45,050 nt of DNA from Candidatus Loosdrechtia aerotolerans. Its GTDB lineage: Bacteria; Planctomycetota; Brocadiia; Brocadiales; Brocadiaceae. The DNA lies in NCBI GenBank assembly GCA_021646405.1, contig SOER01000026.1:1-45050 (forward strand), read 5' to 3'. Numbering within the stretch: the first letter of the stretch is position 1; every line of letters begins with the position of its first letter. The position numbers and the translations under genes are program-made. Below are positions 34,171-43,045 of this stretch, piece after piece. The notes below the pieces were generated by a model. The model saw nothing but the letters and a program-made list of their open reading frames with translations, did no database searches and was not told where the DNA came from.

Positions 34171-35202
34171 TTAAACCCTCTTTATCCTGGTACCATACAA
34201 CCGGGGTTTTGTAAACCGATCGATCAGGGGCGTAGCAGTATTCATAAGCAGTATGGAATAACATACGCCTTCCGGGTAACCGGAATAAAAGCGAATTAAT
34301 ACTGTTAGTATGCCTGCACCAACAGCAAAAATGACAAGTCCCGGTTTTGTAAGGGGAGAGGTAACCATATCCGTTGCCATAAAAAATGCACCCAGGAACA
34401 GACCCCCGGCAAAGATATGGTAAAAAGGATTATTGGCCCATGGTGTTTTCATCTGCGGAGGTAAAATAAGGACCATGATAAAGACCGTTGCTATGTAGTA
34501 TACAGGTATATACCATTTAATATATCGTTTATATATTAAATACATACCGCCCAATAGTAATGCAATTACCGAGGTTTCCCCGATACAACCGGGGACATTT
34601 CCCATCAGCAATTGAGCAAGATGATACGTCTCTGCTCCTGCCTCTTTTGCCAGCGGCGTTGCCCTTGTCACAGCATCTATCATGTTTCCTTCTGAATCAA
34701 TCTTAACAATATTATGGACAAGATTACCTATTCCGTGATGCAGGATACGCCAGTCTGAATTAACAGCTACAGGATAAGCTACTTGTAAGAATGCCCGTGC
34801 AGCAAGAGCAGGGTTCCAGATATTATTCCCTAATCCTCCGAAGGTATGTTTTACAATAGCAATTGCAAAAAAAGAACCAACTACAGGAACATACCATGAA
34901 ACACCTGGTGGCAGGATATATGCTAATAAAATACCCGTAACAACAGCACTTCCGTCTCCAATGGTGCTGAAAACCGGCATCTTTCGCTGCCATGCGATAA
35001 TGGCTTCTGTGATGACGGCAGTTGCTACACTTAAGAAGATAATATACAGGCAATAGTATCCAAAGACAAAAAGACCGGCAATTCCGGCTGGGATAAGTGC
35101 AAGTACCACCGACCACATTATCCGCGGAATACTCTCGACATCTCTGATATGGGGAGAGGCGCTGATTATTAACGGAGAATAGTTCCGTACCTGATTCGAC
35201 AT
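34171..35202 (-). CDS. rnfD: Electron transport complex subunit RnfD (membrane)
   Basis: This 343-residue polytopic membrane protein has about eight to nine hydrophobic segments. Family marks are SPHIRDVESIPRIMWSVVLA at the start, GDGSAVVTGILLAYILPPG, FGGLGNNIWNPALAARAFLQ, the covalent-FMN motif TRATPLA, and ATDMVTSPLTKPGLVIFAVG, ending GVCYSILLMNTATPLID. It is the ion-path subunit paired with RnfG in the Rnf pump. Its start is 30 bases after the rnfC stop. Confidence 0.92.
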   Translation of the reverse strand: MSNQVRNYSPLIISASPHIRDVESIPRIMWSVVLALIPAGIAGLFVFGYYCLYIIFLSVATAVITEAIIAWQRKMPVFSTIGDGSAVVTGILLAYILPPGVSWYVPVVGSFFAIAIVKHTFGGLGNNIWNPALAARAFLQVAYPVAVNSDWRILHHGIGNLVHNIVKIDSEGNMIDAVTRATPLAKEAGAETYHLAQLLMGNVPGCIGETSVIALLLGGMYLIYKRYIKWYIPVYYIATVFIMVLILPPQMKTPWANNPFYHIFAGGLFLGAFFMATDMVTSPLTKPGLVIFAVGAGILTVLIRFYSGYPEGVCYSILLMNTATPLIDRFTKPRLYGTRIKRV

Positions 35203-35231
35203 AAATTCACTGTAACCCTGTATGCTTATTT

Positions 35232-36587
35232 TTACCCTGCAGATGCCGCCTTCTTAGCTGTTTGTTTAGCAATTTCTACCTTTGCAAATTTAATAAGATG
35301 CACAATAGGTCTCTTTGCCGGACAAATATAGGTACAGCAACCACACTCTTTACATTCCATTACATTATTTTCTTGTGCCAGATTAAACTCTTGTGCTTCA
35401 CTCTGTATGCTTAATTCACCGGGATTAAGTCCATATGGACAATGTTCTATACATCGCCCACACCGGATGCATGCGCGTGACCTGAATTGTTGAGCACTTC
35501 GCAATGCAAGAATACCCCCGGTTCCTTTCACGGTAACAGCAGTATCTCTGTTGCTTTGTGCGATACCCATCATAGGGCCGCCAAAGATGATCTTGTTGAT
35601 ATGTGGGCTCGCCATTGCTTCCTCTAATAAACTCTTGACCGGTGTTCCCAACCGTACAAGAAAGTTTTGTGGCTTTTCCACACCGTCTCCTGTTACCGTG
35701 ATAATCCGCTGGATAAGCGGCCGTTTGAATCTTACCGCTTCATAAATAGAAAAAGCCGTTGCCACGTTGATTACGATAGCGCCTACTTCCAACGGTAACT
35801 GCTTTGGTTTAAATTCCCGGTGTAACAGTGCCTTGATGAGTTGATGTTCAGCTCCCTGCGGATATTTTACTTCCAGGAGATCAACCTTGATATTCGGTTC
35901 GTCCGATACAATGCTTTTGAAAAGAGCGTAAACATCTTCTTTATTTGCCTCGATTCCTATGTGTGCGTTTTTACACCCAATACATTTCATAACCAGTTTT
36001 AAACCCTGGATAATCTCGTGAGGTTTATCGAGCATAAGGCGATAATCACAGGTAAGATAGGGCTCACATTCTGCACCATTCATAACAACGGTATCGATCG
36101 TCTTGTCCCTGGGAGGTGTAAGTTTTACATGGGTAGGAAATGTAGCACCGCCTAAACCCACGATCCCTGCCGATTGTACGAGTTGTCTGATCTGATCAGG
36201 AGTGATCTGGTCCGGGTCGAAAGGAACATCAGCACCCTCTATCCATGAATCATCATCTGCTCTTTCTATAATAACTGCCGGAGATTTTGTCCCGGTAACA
36301 GGATGCGGCCACGGTGCAACGTCAAGTACTTTACCCGAAATGGAGGCATGTATATTGGCAGAGACAAAGCCCTGTGATTCTCCAACCAGTTGACCTTTTT
36401 TAACGAAATCTCCTTTTTTAACAATGGGTTTACAAGGGGCCCCGATATGTTGATTCATAAGTAAGTATACGGTCTTAGGAAGGGGAGCTGCTATTTCTTT
36501 CGTATCCCTGGTAAGATGTTTTCCATCCTCCCGTGGATGTATACCACCAACAAAGGTTTTTAATTTTGACTTAACATATGGTATCAT
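35232..36587 (-). CDS. rnfC: Electron transport complex subunit RnfC (NADH/Fe-S)
   Basis: RnfC binds NADH and FMN and carries two [4Fe-4S] clusters at the membrane surface. The ATG at 36587 gives 451 residues starting MIPYVKSKLKTFVGGIHPRE, which matches the usual RnfC beginning; a TTG at 36629 would put the start inside the alaC gene. Marks are VGESQGFVSANIHASISGKV (lipoyl-like), GIVGLGGATFPTHVKL, MNGAECEPYLTCDYRLM, and the cluster motifs CIRCGRCIEHCP and CKECGCCTYICP. It follows the aminotransferase gene by about 22 bases and begins the C-D-G order on the minus strand. Confidence 0.92.
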   Translation of the reverse strand: MIPYVKSKLKTFVGGIHPREDGKHLTRDTKEIAAPLPKTVYLLMNQHIGAPCKPIVKKGDFVKKGQLVGESQGFVSANIHASISGKVLDVAPWPHPVTGTKSPAVIIERADDDSWIEGADVPFDPDQITPDQIRQLVQSAGIVGLGGATFPTHVKLTPPRDKTIDTVVMNGAECEPYLTCDYRLMLDKPHEIIQGLKLVMKCIGCKNAHIGIEANKEDVYALFKSIVSDEPNIKVDLLEVKYPQGAEHQLIKALLHREFKPKQLPLEVGAIVINVATAFSIYEAVRFKRPLIQRIITVTGDGVEKPQNFLVRLGTPVKSLLEEAMASPHINKIIFGGPMMGIAQSNRDTAVTVKGTGGILALRSAQQFRSRACIRCGRCIEHCPYGLNPGELSIQSEAQEFNLAQENNVMECKECGCCTYICPAKRPIVHLIKFAKVEIAKQTAKKAASAG

Positions 36588-36609
36588 GGGTAAATCGTAT
36601 TCTATAAAG

Positions 36610-37797
36610 TTACCGTAATGCACGATCAATTTGACGTATTGCTTGTTTCAGGCGTAATTCATTTTCTACCAGAGCAAGCCGCAGATATCCTTCACCGTTT
36701 TCACCAAAGGCAGCGCCAGGCGCAACGGCTACTTCTGCCTCGTTCATAAGTTTGAAAGCAAAATCCACCGAACTCATGGAACTATACTTTTCAGGGATAG
36801 GTGCCCATACAAACATAGAAGCCTTGGGCTTTTTAACATTCCATCCGATACGATTAAGACCATCGGAAAGGACATCCCTTCTGGTCTGATAAATCTTCGC
36901 CTGTTCCTTTGCATATTTTTCACATTCCCGAAGCGCAATAATTGAGGCGATTTGTACCGGCTGGAATATCCCATAATCGTAATATCCTTTAACCTTTGCC
37001 AGGGTATCAATAATCTCTTTATTTCCTACGCAGAATCCCAGCCTCCAACCTGCCATATTAAATGATTTTGACATCGTATTGAATTCCACACCTACTTCTT
37101 TTGCACCTTTAACTTGCAGGAAACTGGGGGCCTTATAATCATCAAATGTGATTTGGCAGTAAGCAAAATCATGGACAACAATTATATTGTATTTCTTCGC
37201 AAAAGCCACAATTTCCTCAAAAAAGTGTAAATCAATAGTCGCAGCGGTAGGATTATGCGGAAAGTTTAAAATCATTATTTTAGGGCGAGGGACCAGCTTC
37301 GTTGCAGTGTCAAAGAGATTCGGCAAAAACTTTTCATCCTCAGTAAGTGGTACACTGACAACACTGCCGCCTGCTAAATTCACTGCATGAATATGAATGG
37401 GAAAAGCGGGATTCGGTACCAGTGCAATATCACCTGTCTCCAGTAGTCCCAGGCAGAGATGCGATATTCCTTCTTTTGATCCAATGGTACAAATAACTTC
37501 ATCCGGATCCAGGGTTACTCCAAACTGCTTTTCATAATACTTAGCAATTTCGCGCCGGAGATTGAATATGCCATTCGCTGAAACTGTGTATCTGTGATTC
37601 CTTGGATCCTGTACCGCCTCGCAAAGTTTCTGGATAATCGGTTGGGGGGTAGGGTCATTAGGGTTTCCCATGCCCAGGTCAATTACATCAACATTATTGC
37701 GTCTTTTTTCGTATTTTAATGCATTTAATCGGCCAAACAGGTAAGGAGGTAATTGCTTAACCCTGTTAGCTACTTGGATTATAAATTCTTCAGACAT
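36610..37797 (-). CDS. alaC: PLP-dependent aminotransferase, AlaC/YfdZ type
   Basis: This 395-residue class I aminotransferase follows the wording of E. coli AlaC (glutamate-pyruvate transaminase): RVKQLPPYLFGRLNALKYE at the start, DLGMGNPNDPTPQPII, TIGSKEGISHLCLGL, LNFPHNPTA, VVHDFAYCQITFDDYKAPS and the PLP-lysine motif SKSFNMAGWRLGF. The C-terminus is LVENELRLKQAIRQID. LL-diaminopimelate and aspartate aminotransferases are related, so an amino-donor other than alanine is possible. It is 22 bases ahead of rnfC, so it is probably co-transcribed with the Rnf genes. Confidence 0.85.
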   Translation of the reverse strand: MSEEFIIQVANRVKQLPPYLFGRLNALKYEKRRNNVDVIDLGMGNPNDPTPQPIIQKLCEAVQDPRNHRYTVSANGIFNLRREIAKYYEKQFGVTLDPDEVICTIGSKEGISHLCLGLLETGDIALVPNPAFPIHIHAVNLAGGSVVSVPLTEDEKFLPNLFDTATKLVPRPKIMILNFPHNPTAATIDLHFFEEIVAFAKKYNIIVVHDFAYCQITFDDYKAPSFLQVKGAKEVGVEFNTMSKSFNMAGWRLGFCVGNKEIIDTLAKVKGYYDYGIFQPVQIASIIALRECEKYAKEQAKIYQTRRDVLSDGLNRIGWNVKKPKASMFVWAPIPEKYSSMSSVDFAFKLMNEAEVAVAPGAAFGENGEGYLRLALVENELRLKQAIRQIDRALR

Positions 37798-37867
37798 TGA
37801 ATCTTTAACGGATATTAAAACGGTTATTTGCTGGTTATTGGGTGATTGTCAGTGGTATTCCAGAAAA

Positions 37868-38824
37868 TTAATCTTGATTTAAATTTTTCCTAACGAAGGC
37901 GTTTTCTGTAAGACTAATAAGCCAGGGGCCCAGCCTTTCCCTGTAATGCCGGTTTTTAATGATATTTTCCAATTCCCCTCTAACCGAGTCGAGGCTTTTA
38001 TTGCTGGCGGCCTGCCTTTTTGTGACCTTAATGATATGGTATCCATAATCTGTTCTGATAATATCGCTAAACTCCCCGGGCTTTAAATGGGCAACTTCTT
38101 TTCCTAAACTATCCTTCGGATTGAAAGCTTGCATTTTACCACCTCTGGCAGCGGATGCACGATCAATTGATTCGTTTCTTGCCATGGTTTCAAAATCGGC
38201 ACCTATTCGTAATTTTTTCAATGCCTCTTCCGCCTCTCTCCGGGTTCTGTAAACGATCTGACTTGCCTCTATCCTTTCACCATAGATCTGATCATATGCC
38301 CTTCGCAACTCTTCATCTGTAATAGTGATTGTCTTTTTCATTACCTTTTCAGCAAGGAGTTCAACCTCTGCTTGTCTGCTCAATTTTTTGGCTATCTTTT
38401 CTTCAAATTGTTCATAATTAATGCCAACTTTAAGGAGCTCTTTTTCAAGTTCTGCCTTGTCCTGTATTTTATTAGCACGCATTAAAGCCTCAACTTCCTC
38501 ACTGACAAGCTTATTTAATTTCTGTTCAATTTCATCACGTGTAGCGGATACCCCTTCCTTCTCCGCTTCCTGGTAAACCAATGCTCTTCTGATCAGCACC
38601 TCTAATGCATCTTCTCCATATGTATCGATCAATAAATCAGATAATTCCTGCCGTGTTATCTCTTGCCCGTTTACTATTGCAACGACATCACGATTCGGAA
38701 CAGGCTGTTGTTTACTTTCTGTAACCTTTGCGGTGTTTGATTCTCTTCCAAAAATTGCCCCGGGATAGGACATTCCGAGAAAAAGGAATACAACGGAGAG
38801 ACAAACTTTAACAAAATTTTTCAT
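37868..38824 (-). CDS. Secreted parvulin-type peptidyl-prolyl isomerase (SurA-like)
   Basis: The ATG at 38824 gives 318 residues starting with a good signal peptide (MKNFVKVCLSVVFLFLGM, cleavage near IFG). A SurA-like chaperone part follows (VAIVNGQEITRQELSDLLID to about residue 180, with long charged helices), then the parvulin domain (~185-295; ERIEASQIVYRTRREAEEAL, SIDRASAARGGKMQAF, RTDYGYHIIKVTKR). It probably folds exported proteins in the periplasm. A strong promoter lies on the minus strand at 38955-38984, and mobA is divergent. This is the second gene of this type in the window after 18.5-19.4 kb; the two differ in the loops. Confidence 0.85.
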   Translation of the reverse strand: MKNFVKVCLSVVFLFLGMSYPGAIFGRESNTAKVTESKQQPVPNRDVVAIVNGQEITRQELSDLLIDTYGEDALEVLIRRALVYQEAEKEGVSATRDEIEQKLNKLVSEEVEALMRANKIQDKAELEKELLKVGINYEQFEEKIAKKLSRQAEVELLAEKVMKKTITITDEELRRAYDQIYGERIEASQIVYRTRREAEEALKKLRIGADFETMARNESIDRASAARGGKMQAFNPKDSLGKEVAHLKPGEFSDIIRTDYGYHIIKVTKRQAASNKSLDSVRGELENIIKNRHYRERLGPWLISLTENAFVRKNLNQD

Positions 38825-38954
38825 TATAATGCCTAACTTACTCAATAAATAAAACGTTTGGGTGTCCTCAGGATACAAAGACATTCATTACTTTAATAAC
38901 GAAAACTTCCTCTACTTATAATACTGTGAAGGATGAAGTATGAATTGAAATTTG

Positions 38955-38984
38955 ATTATATCACAGTTAAAATTAAAGTGTCAA
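38955..38984 (-). promoter_or_regulatory. Sigma70-type promoter for the parvulin gene at 37.9 kb
   Basis: TTGACA (38984-38979), an 18-base spacer and a perfect TATAAT (38960-38955) on the minus strand, about 130 bases ahead of the ATG. The transcript may run on into alaC and rnfCDG, 70 bases further. Confidence 0.75.
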
Positions 38985-39020
38985 TGTTTTTTAACATTTC
39001 TACACAATGAGGAGATAAAG

Positions 39021-39593
39021 GTGACTGCAATTATTTTAGCTGGTGGCAAAAGCAGGAGAATGGGTTCTCATAAATCATTTCTCAAATATGGAGATAAGAC
39101 ATTTATTGAACACCAGATTGTCAAACTCAGAAGGATTTTTTCCGAGGTTATTCTTTCCGCAAATGATCATACTCTGTATAGGAGTTTAGATGTACCGATA
39201 ATATCTGATGTAATACAGGAAAGAGGGCCATTGAGTGGTATTTGTGCGGGGTTAATGTATGCAAAAAGCCGCCATGCCTTTGTAATCGCTTGTGATATGC
39301 CTTTTATTCATGAGAAGGTAATTCTTTATCTTAAAGAATATGTGAATGATTATGATGTTGTCGTGCCCGGGACAGACCGTGGATTGGAGCCAATGCATGC
39401 CTTTTATTCCAAAAACTGTATAGACCCGATGTTTCGTTGTATTAAGGAAAACAGGTTGCGGATTGTTGATTTTTTCCCGGAAGTAAAGGTGAAAGTTGTT
39501 GATACTGCGGAATTTCGGGAGCCGGATATTTTTCAGAAAACCCTTATTAATCTCAATACCCCCGAAGAATATAAAAAGCATTGCAGCACATGA
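39021..39593 (+). CDS. mobA: Molybdenum cofactor guanylyltransferase
   Basis: MobA attaches GMP to molybdopterin to make the bis-MGD cofactor of many molybdenum and tungsten oxidoreductases. The 190-residue protein starts at a GTG (39021) with GAGGAGA (39009-39015) ahead; the open frame extends further up but without a site. Marks are AIILAGGKSRRMGSHKSFLKY (nucleotide and Lys signature), DVIQERGPLSGICAGLMYA, and the metal site FVIACDMPFIH. At the C-terminus the LINLNTPEEY motif is typical. Its presence implies a molybdoenzyme elsewhere in the genome. Confidence 0.88.
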   Translation: MTAIILAGGKSRRMGSHKSFLKYGDKTFIEHQIVKLRRIFSEVILSANDHTLYRSLDVPIISDVIQERGPLSGICAGLMYAKSRHAFVIACDMPFIHEKVILYLKEYVNDYDVVVPGTDRGLEPMHAFYSKNCIDPMFRCIKENRLRIVDFFPEVKVKVVDTAEFREPDIFQKTLINLNTPEEYKKHCST

Positions 39594-39690
39594 ACCGATA
39601 AAACCTCCTTTCGGGTGGAGAGATTGTCACTATATACTACCAGGATAAAGGGTATAAAGCCGGTTTTGGCCTCACAATGCTTCGGGAATC

Positions 39691-40584
39691 TTAATTTGTC
39701 AGGTTTTTAAGGCGCTCATATTCTGCAAATGCTCTTTCGGCATCTTCTTTCATTCCTTGCTTTTTGTAAGCAAGGCCCAGGTTATAATGAATGTTAGGCA
39801 TATTGGGTTCAATAGCCGCAACTTTTTGGAATTCTTTTATTGCCTTATCATACATTCCTTTTTTACCGTATTCGATACCTTTTTCGTTGATCTTCTTTAT
39901 GTCTAATTCACCAACCTCTTCACTTTTTTTCCTGGTTTGTCCTTCAGGTGGTATTGTCACTGGTTCAATACGGGTTGGCAGCAGAGAGTGTGATTGAGCG
40001 GTGTCAGAAGTATCCTCAATCCTTTTTGTCTCAACCTTTGCGACTTTTCTGTCTGTTTGGCCTTTTTTCTCGTGAATGGTATTCTTTGGTTTTGCAGCAG
40101 TGGTTGTATTTTTTTGTGTTGCTTTCGCATCCGATATCTTTCTTTCTGCGGTTTTTGGTGTGTTTGATTTCTGTACTACCCGAACTTCAGACAACAGTTT
40201 CTTATAAGCGACCTCTAAAGATACGGTCCTCCTCTTCAGCCTGTCATATTCTTTTTCCATATCTGCCTGCTTCGCTTTCAATTGTGCGTATGCCCTCTGT
40301 AATTTTTCCTTTTCAGATGAGAGTACATTAATCCTTCCTTCAAGGTTTTGGTTCATAGCTTCGAGGTTTTGGTCTGTAGCTTCGAGGTTGTCTGTTTTCT
40401 GTTTCAATGTATTGAAGTTGTGTTCGAGTGTTGTTTTGAATTGATGGAATGTACTATTCTGGATCCTCTGTTCATGCTTTTCTTGCTTATAGTGGCTCTC
40501 TGCTGCAAATGATATTTTATACCCGATTACTGATACTATCAGGGGCACGGCGAGGATAACTTTGACTGCTTTTTGTTGTATCAT
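39691..40584 (-). CDS. Exported coiled-coil/TPR protein
   Basis: GGAGG just ahead of the ATG at 40584 sets the start (a TTG at 40596 is less likely). The 297-residue protein has a signal peptide (MIQQKAVKVILAVPLIVSVI, cleavage near SFA), a long coiled coil (~40-150; NTLKQKTDNLEATDQNLEAM, repeated LEATDQNLEAMNQNLEGR and MEKEYDRLKRRTVSLEVA), a basic, Thr/Lys-rich linker, and two TPR units at the end (KKGMYDKAIKEFQKVAAIEP, NIHYNLGLAYKKQG). The whole suggests a periplasmic scaffold with a partner-binding tail. It is convergent with mobA. Confidence 0.8.
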   Translation of the reverse strand: MIQQKAVKVILAVPLIVSVIGYKISFAAESHYKQEKHEQRIQNSTFHQFKTTLEHNFNTLKQKTDNLEATDQNLEAMNQNLEGRINVLSSEKEKLQRAYAQLKAKQADMEKEYDRLKRRTVSLEVAYKKLLSEVRVVQKSNTPKTAERKISDAKATQKNTTTAAKPKNTIHEKKGQTDRKVAKVETKRIEDTSDTAQSHSLLPTRIEPVTIPPEGQTRKKSEEVGELDIKKINEKGIEYGKKGMYDKAIKEFQKVAAIEPNMPNIHYNLGLAYKKQGMKEDAERAFAEYERLKNLTN

Positions 40585-40740
40585 TTTTTCCTCCAAGAAA
40601 AAAATGTGTGAGTAAAATTATCCGGTGTTATGATGAATGAAATGCGTAACGATTATATAATATATAACGAGTCTGATTTCAAGATAAAATTTTAATATAT
40701 TTTTGGTACATTCTCCGGGGAAATATAATTGTTTTTTGCA

Positions 40741-40769
40741 TTGACTTCTTTTAGAAATATCAATATGAT
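40741..40769 (+). promoter_or_regulatory. Sigma70-type promoter
   Basis: TTGACT (40741-40746), a 17-base spacer and TATGAT (40764-40769), about 50 bases ahead of the small Cys protein at 40821. Confidence 0.75.
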
Positions 40770-40820
40770 AATCCTATTCGGATTAAGTTATTCATACGAA
40801 CCCTTACGGAGTATAGGTTG

Positions 40821-41018
40821 ATGAAGAATACAAACAAAAGAACAAAAAAGAGTATTTGTCTTGGGTGTAACTATGCGATTATTCTCGACGGCAAGACAGC
40901 TTTTTGCAATATCCTTATGCGCGATGTATCTTACAAGTCCTGCACTGCATTTGAGCGTAATTGGCAGATAAACGATATCGTACCGGAAAAAACAAAAGAA
41001 AGAAAAAAGGGGCAATAA
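40821..41018 (+). CDS. Small cysteine-containing protein, unknown
   Basis: This 65-residue protein is MKNTNKRTKKSICLGCNYAI at the start, with Cys at 14, 17, 30 and 42 (CLGCNY, AFCNILMRD, YKSCTAFE), a spacing that could bind zinc or an iron-sulfur cluster. It is basic and has no signal peptide or membrane segment. A promoter (40741) and an intrinsic terminator (41044) frame it exactly, so it is a single-gene transcript, which supports that the ORF is real. GGAG lies about nine bases before the ATG. No family is recognised. Confidence 0.7.
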   Translation: MKNTNKRTKKSICLGCNYAIILDGKTAFCNILMRDVSYKSCTAFERNWQINDIVPEKTKERKKGQ

Positions 41019-41043
41019 GTATCTTCAGGCTCATATTTAAGAG

Positions 41044-41076
41044 AGGGATAATGTCACGTGGCATTATCCCTTTTTT
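41044..41076 (+). terminator. Intrinsic terminator
   Basis: AGGGATAATG (41044-41053) pairs with CATTATCCCT (41062-41071) around an eight-base loop and runs into TTTTTT. It ends the small Cys protein transcript. Confidence 0.85.
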
Positions 41077-41113
41077 ATTCAGGAATATACAATAAAAAAC
41101 ATGGCATAAGTGA

Positions 41114-41142
41114 TTGACTCTGTTTTTAAAATATGCTACAGT
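41114..41142 (+). promoter_or_regulatory. Sigma70-type promoter ahead of the DksA-like gene
   Basis: TTGACT (41114-41119), a 17-base spacer and TACAGT (41137-41142), about 135 bases ahead of the ATG at 41279. Confidence 0.65.
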
Positions 41143-41278
41143 TTATGGGATTCTGGCGGGATATACCATATTTTGTTGAGCTATGAGGTAGATTTTTTTC
41201 AATATGAATTTTTGGAAGGTTTTAAAGGTAAATGAGAGTATGCTGGTTTTTGCTTGTTAACCCGGAACGGATTAACTC

Positions 41279-41662
41279 ATGGAGATGAAAAGGATGAAAG
41301 AAGAATTTGCACAATTTAAGAAGCTTCTGCTCTCGTTAAGAGAAAGGCTCGTAGGAAAAGTGGATTCGATGCAAGGCGAAGCATTAAAAAGATCGAGGCA
41401 AGATGCATCAGGCGACTTATCGAATGTCCCGATCCATATGGCAGATGTGGGTACTGATAATTACGAAAGAGACCTTATGATTGAGCTTATACAGTCTGGG
41501 GAACAAAGTGTACGTGATATAGATACCGCTTTGGAGAAAATTGAAGAGGGGACGTTCGGTATATGTGAGATATGCGGGAAAAAAATTAATAAAGAACGAC
41601 TCAAAGCAGTGCCTTATGCAAAACTATGCATAAATTGTCAGAGGGAAGAGGAGGTTGGATAA
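41279..41662 (+). CDS. DksA/TraR-type zinc-finger transcription factor
   Basis: This 127-residue protein is of the DksA/TraR family, which binds in the secondary channel of RNA polymerase. The first part is a helical coiled coil (FAQFKKLLLSLRERLVGKV, then ERDLMIELIQSGEQSVRDID). The C-terminal zinc finger is C-x2-C-x17-C-x2-C (CEICGKKI to CINCQRE). The long charged EEGTFGICEICGKKI stretch is typical. The start could also be at 41285 or 41294, as ATG codons follow one another. The lspA frame opens inside its 3' end. Confidence 0.88.
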   Translation: MEMKRMKEEFAQFKKLLLSLRERLVGKVDSMQGEALKRSRQDASGDLSNVPIHMADVGTDNYERDLMIELIQSGEQSVRDIDTALEKIEEGTFGICEICGKKINKERLKAVPYAKLCINCQREEEVG

Positions 41663-41673
41663 TACATAAACGA

Positions 41674-42147
41674 ATGACATGGAAAGATGCCTTTACCTTT
41701 GTTGCTGTTATCTCAGGTGGCGTAATTGCAGATCTTTTATCAAAATGGATTGTTTTTGCTCACCTGGAGAAATTTGAGAGAGTAACACTAATTCCCGGGT
41801 TCTTTAATATACTCAGGAGTGAAAATGAGGGTGTTGTCTTTGGGATATTTCCCGGAAGAACTACCGCTTTTATCATTTTTTCAATTATTGCAATTATTAT
41901 AATTGTATGTGTTTATATTTGGTCTGATAAAACGCTTCTTATATCAAACGTAGCATTAGGGCTTATTCTTGCGGGTGCTATAGGAAATTTATGGGATAGG
42001 GTGTGGTATGGCCATGTGAGAGATTTTATTGACCTCCATATCGGGGAGAAATATCACTGGCCCACGTTCAATGTTGCCGATAGTTTGATTTGCATTGGCA
42101 TATCTATCATGGTTTTTGGTTCGTTTCCCTCCAAAAAAACGCAGTAG
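41674..42147 (+). CDS. lspA: Lipoprotein signal peptidase (signal peptidase II)
   Basis: It cleaves the signal peptide of prolipoproteins in the inner membrane. The ATG at 41674 gives 157 residues, the usual length, starting MTWKDAFTFVAVISGG; an in-frame ATG at 41626 lies inside the dksA-like gene and would add 16 residues. AGGAGG is 20 bases ahead of 41674, so the ribosome site is unclear. Four hydrophobic segments are seen. Catalytic Asp residues are in GNLWDRVWYGHVRDFID and NVADSLICIG, the two LspA marks. The two genes are often neighbours. Lipoprotein genes in this window are substrate candidates. Confidence 0.9.
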   Translation: MTWKDAFTFVAVISGGVIADLLSKWIVFAHLEKFERVTLIPGFFNILRSENEGVVFGIFPGRTTAFIIFSIIAIIIIVCVYIWSDKTLLISNVALGLILAGAIGNLWDRVWYGHVRDFIDLHIGEKYHWPTFNVADSLICIGISIMVFGSFPSKKTQ

Positions 42148-42156
42148 CTGCCATTG

Positions 42157-43020
42157 CTAAATACCGTATTTTGTGAGATCCTGATATCTCTTTAGCAGAC
42201 CGAGGGTGACCTTTCCCGGTTTTCCGGTACCAATTGTTCTTTTATCAATTTTAACAACAGGAATAATTTCCGCAGCCGTTCCTGTCAGGAAGCATTCGTC
42301 GGCAACGTACAAGTCATACCGGGTCATTAACTCTTCCTTAACGTGAATCCCCATCTCAGTTGCCAGCTCTATTACGATATTTCTTGTGATACCAACTAAT
42401 ATTCCAGCACTTTCCGGTGGGGTAAAAAGGATATTATCCTTGAAAATAAAAATATTATCTCCGGCACATTCTGCAACGAAACCGTCTTTATTAAGCATGA
42501 GGGCCTCGCCTGCCCCTGCTTGTATGGACTCTATCTTTGCTAAGATATTGTTCAGGTAATTTAGAGATTTTATCTTAGGGTCGAGGGCGGAAAAATGGTT
42601 TCTTATTGTCGTTACTGTGACAATATCGAGTCCTTTTTCATAAAGCGCTTTCGGGTAGAGTTCAATGGTATCTGCGATGATTATAACCTGTGGTGTTGTA
42701 CATTTATTGGGATCTAATCCGAGTTTTCCGATACCCCGGGTAACAACAAGACGAATATAAGAATCCGTCAGGTTGTTAGCCTCCATGGTTTTTTTAATGG
42801 CATTTGCCATTTCCTCCTTTGTCAGGGGAATTTGTAGTGATAGAGCAGTTGCCGAGTTATACAACCGGTTTAAATGTTGTTCGAGTGTGAATATTTTTCC
42901 ATTGTAGGCACGAATCCCCTCGAATATCCCGTCTCCGTAAAGTAAACCATGATCAAAAACAGATATTTTTGCATCTTCTTCAGGGACTATTTGACCATTC
43001 AGATAAATTTTTAATCCCAT
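42157..43020 (-). CDS. ilvE: Branched-chain-amino-acid aminotransferase
   Basis: This 287-residue class IV PLP aminotransferase makes leucine, isoleucine and valine. Marks are VFDHGLLYGDGIFEGIRAYN at the start, the PLP-lysine region KIKSLNYLNNILAK, EALMLNKDGFVAECAGDNIF and CFLTGTAAEIIPVVKIDKR. It lies convergent to lspA (9 bases between) and 25 bases after lolD, both on the minus strand. Its product pathway joins that of leuA at 25.5 kb. Confidence 0.92.
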   Translation of the reverse strand: MGLKIYLNGQIVPEEDAKISVFDHGLLYGDGIFEGIRAYNGKIFTLEQHLNRLYNSATALSLQIPLTKEEMANAIKKTMEANNLTDSYIRLVVTRGIGKLGLDPNKCTTPQVIIIADTIELYPKALYEKGLDIVTVTTIRNHFSALDPKIKSLNYLNNILAKIESIQAGAGEALMLNKDGFVAECAGDNIFIFKDNILFTPPESAGILVGITRNIVIELATEMGIHVKEELMTRYDLYVADECFLTGTAAEIIPVVKIDKRTIGTGKPGKVTLGLLKRYQDLTKYGI

Positions 43021-43045
43021 TGATTAATTTCTACTCCTTTCCTCT

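Noticed and set aside
39594-39690. Intrinsic terminator between mobA and the TPR gene
   Set aside because: The CCTCC-TTTC-GGGTGG stem is short and is not followed by a T-run on either strand.
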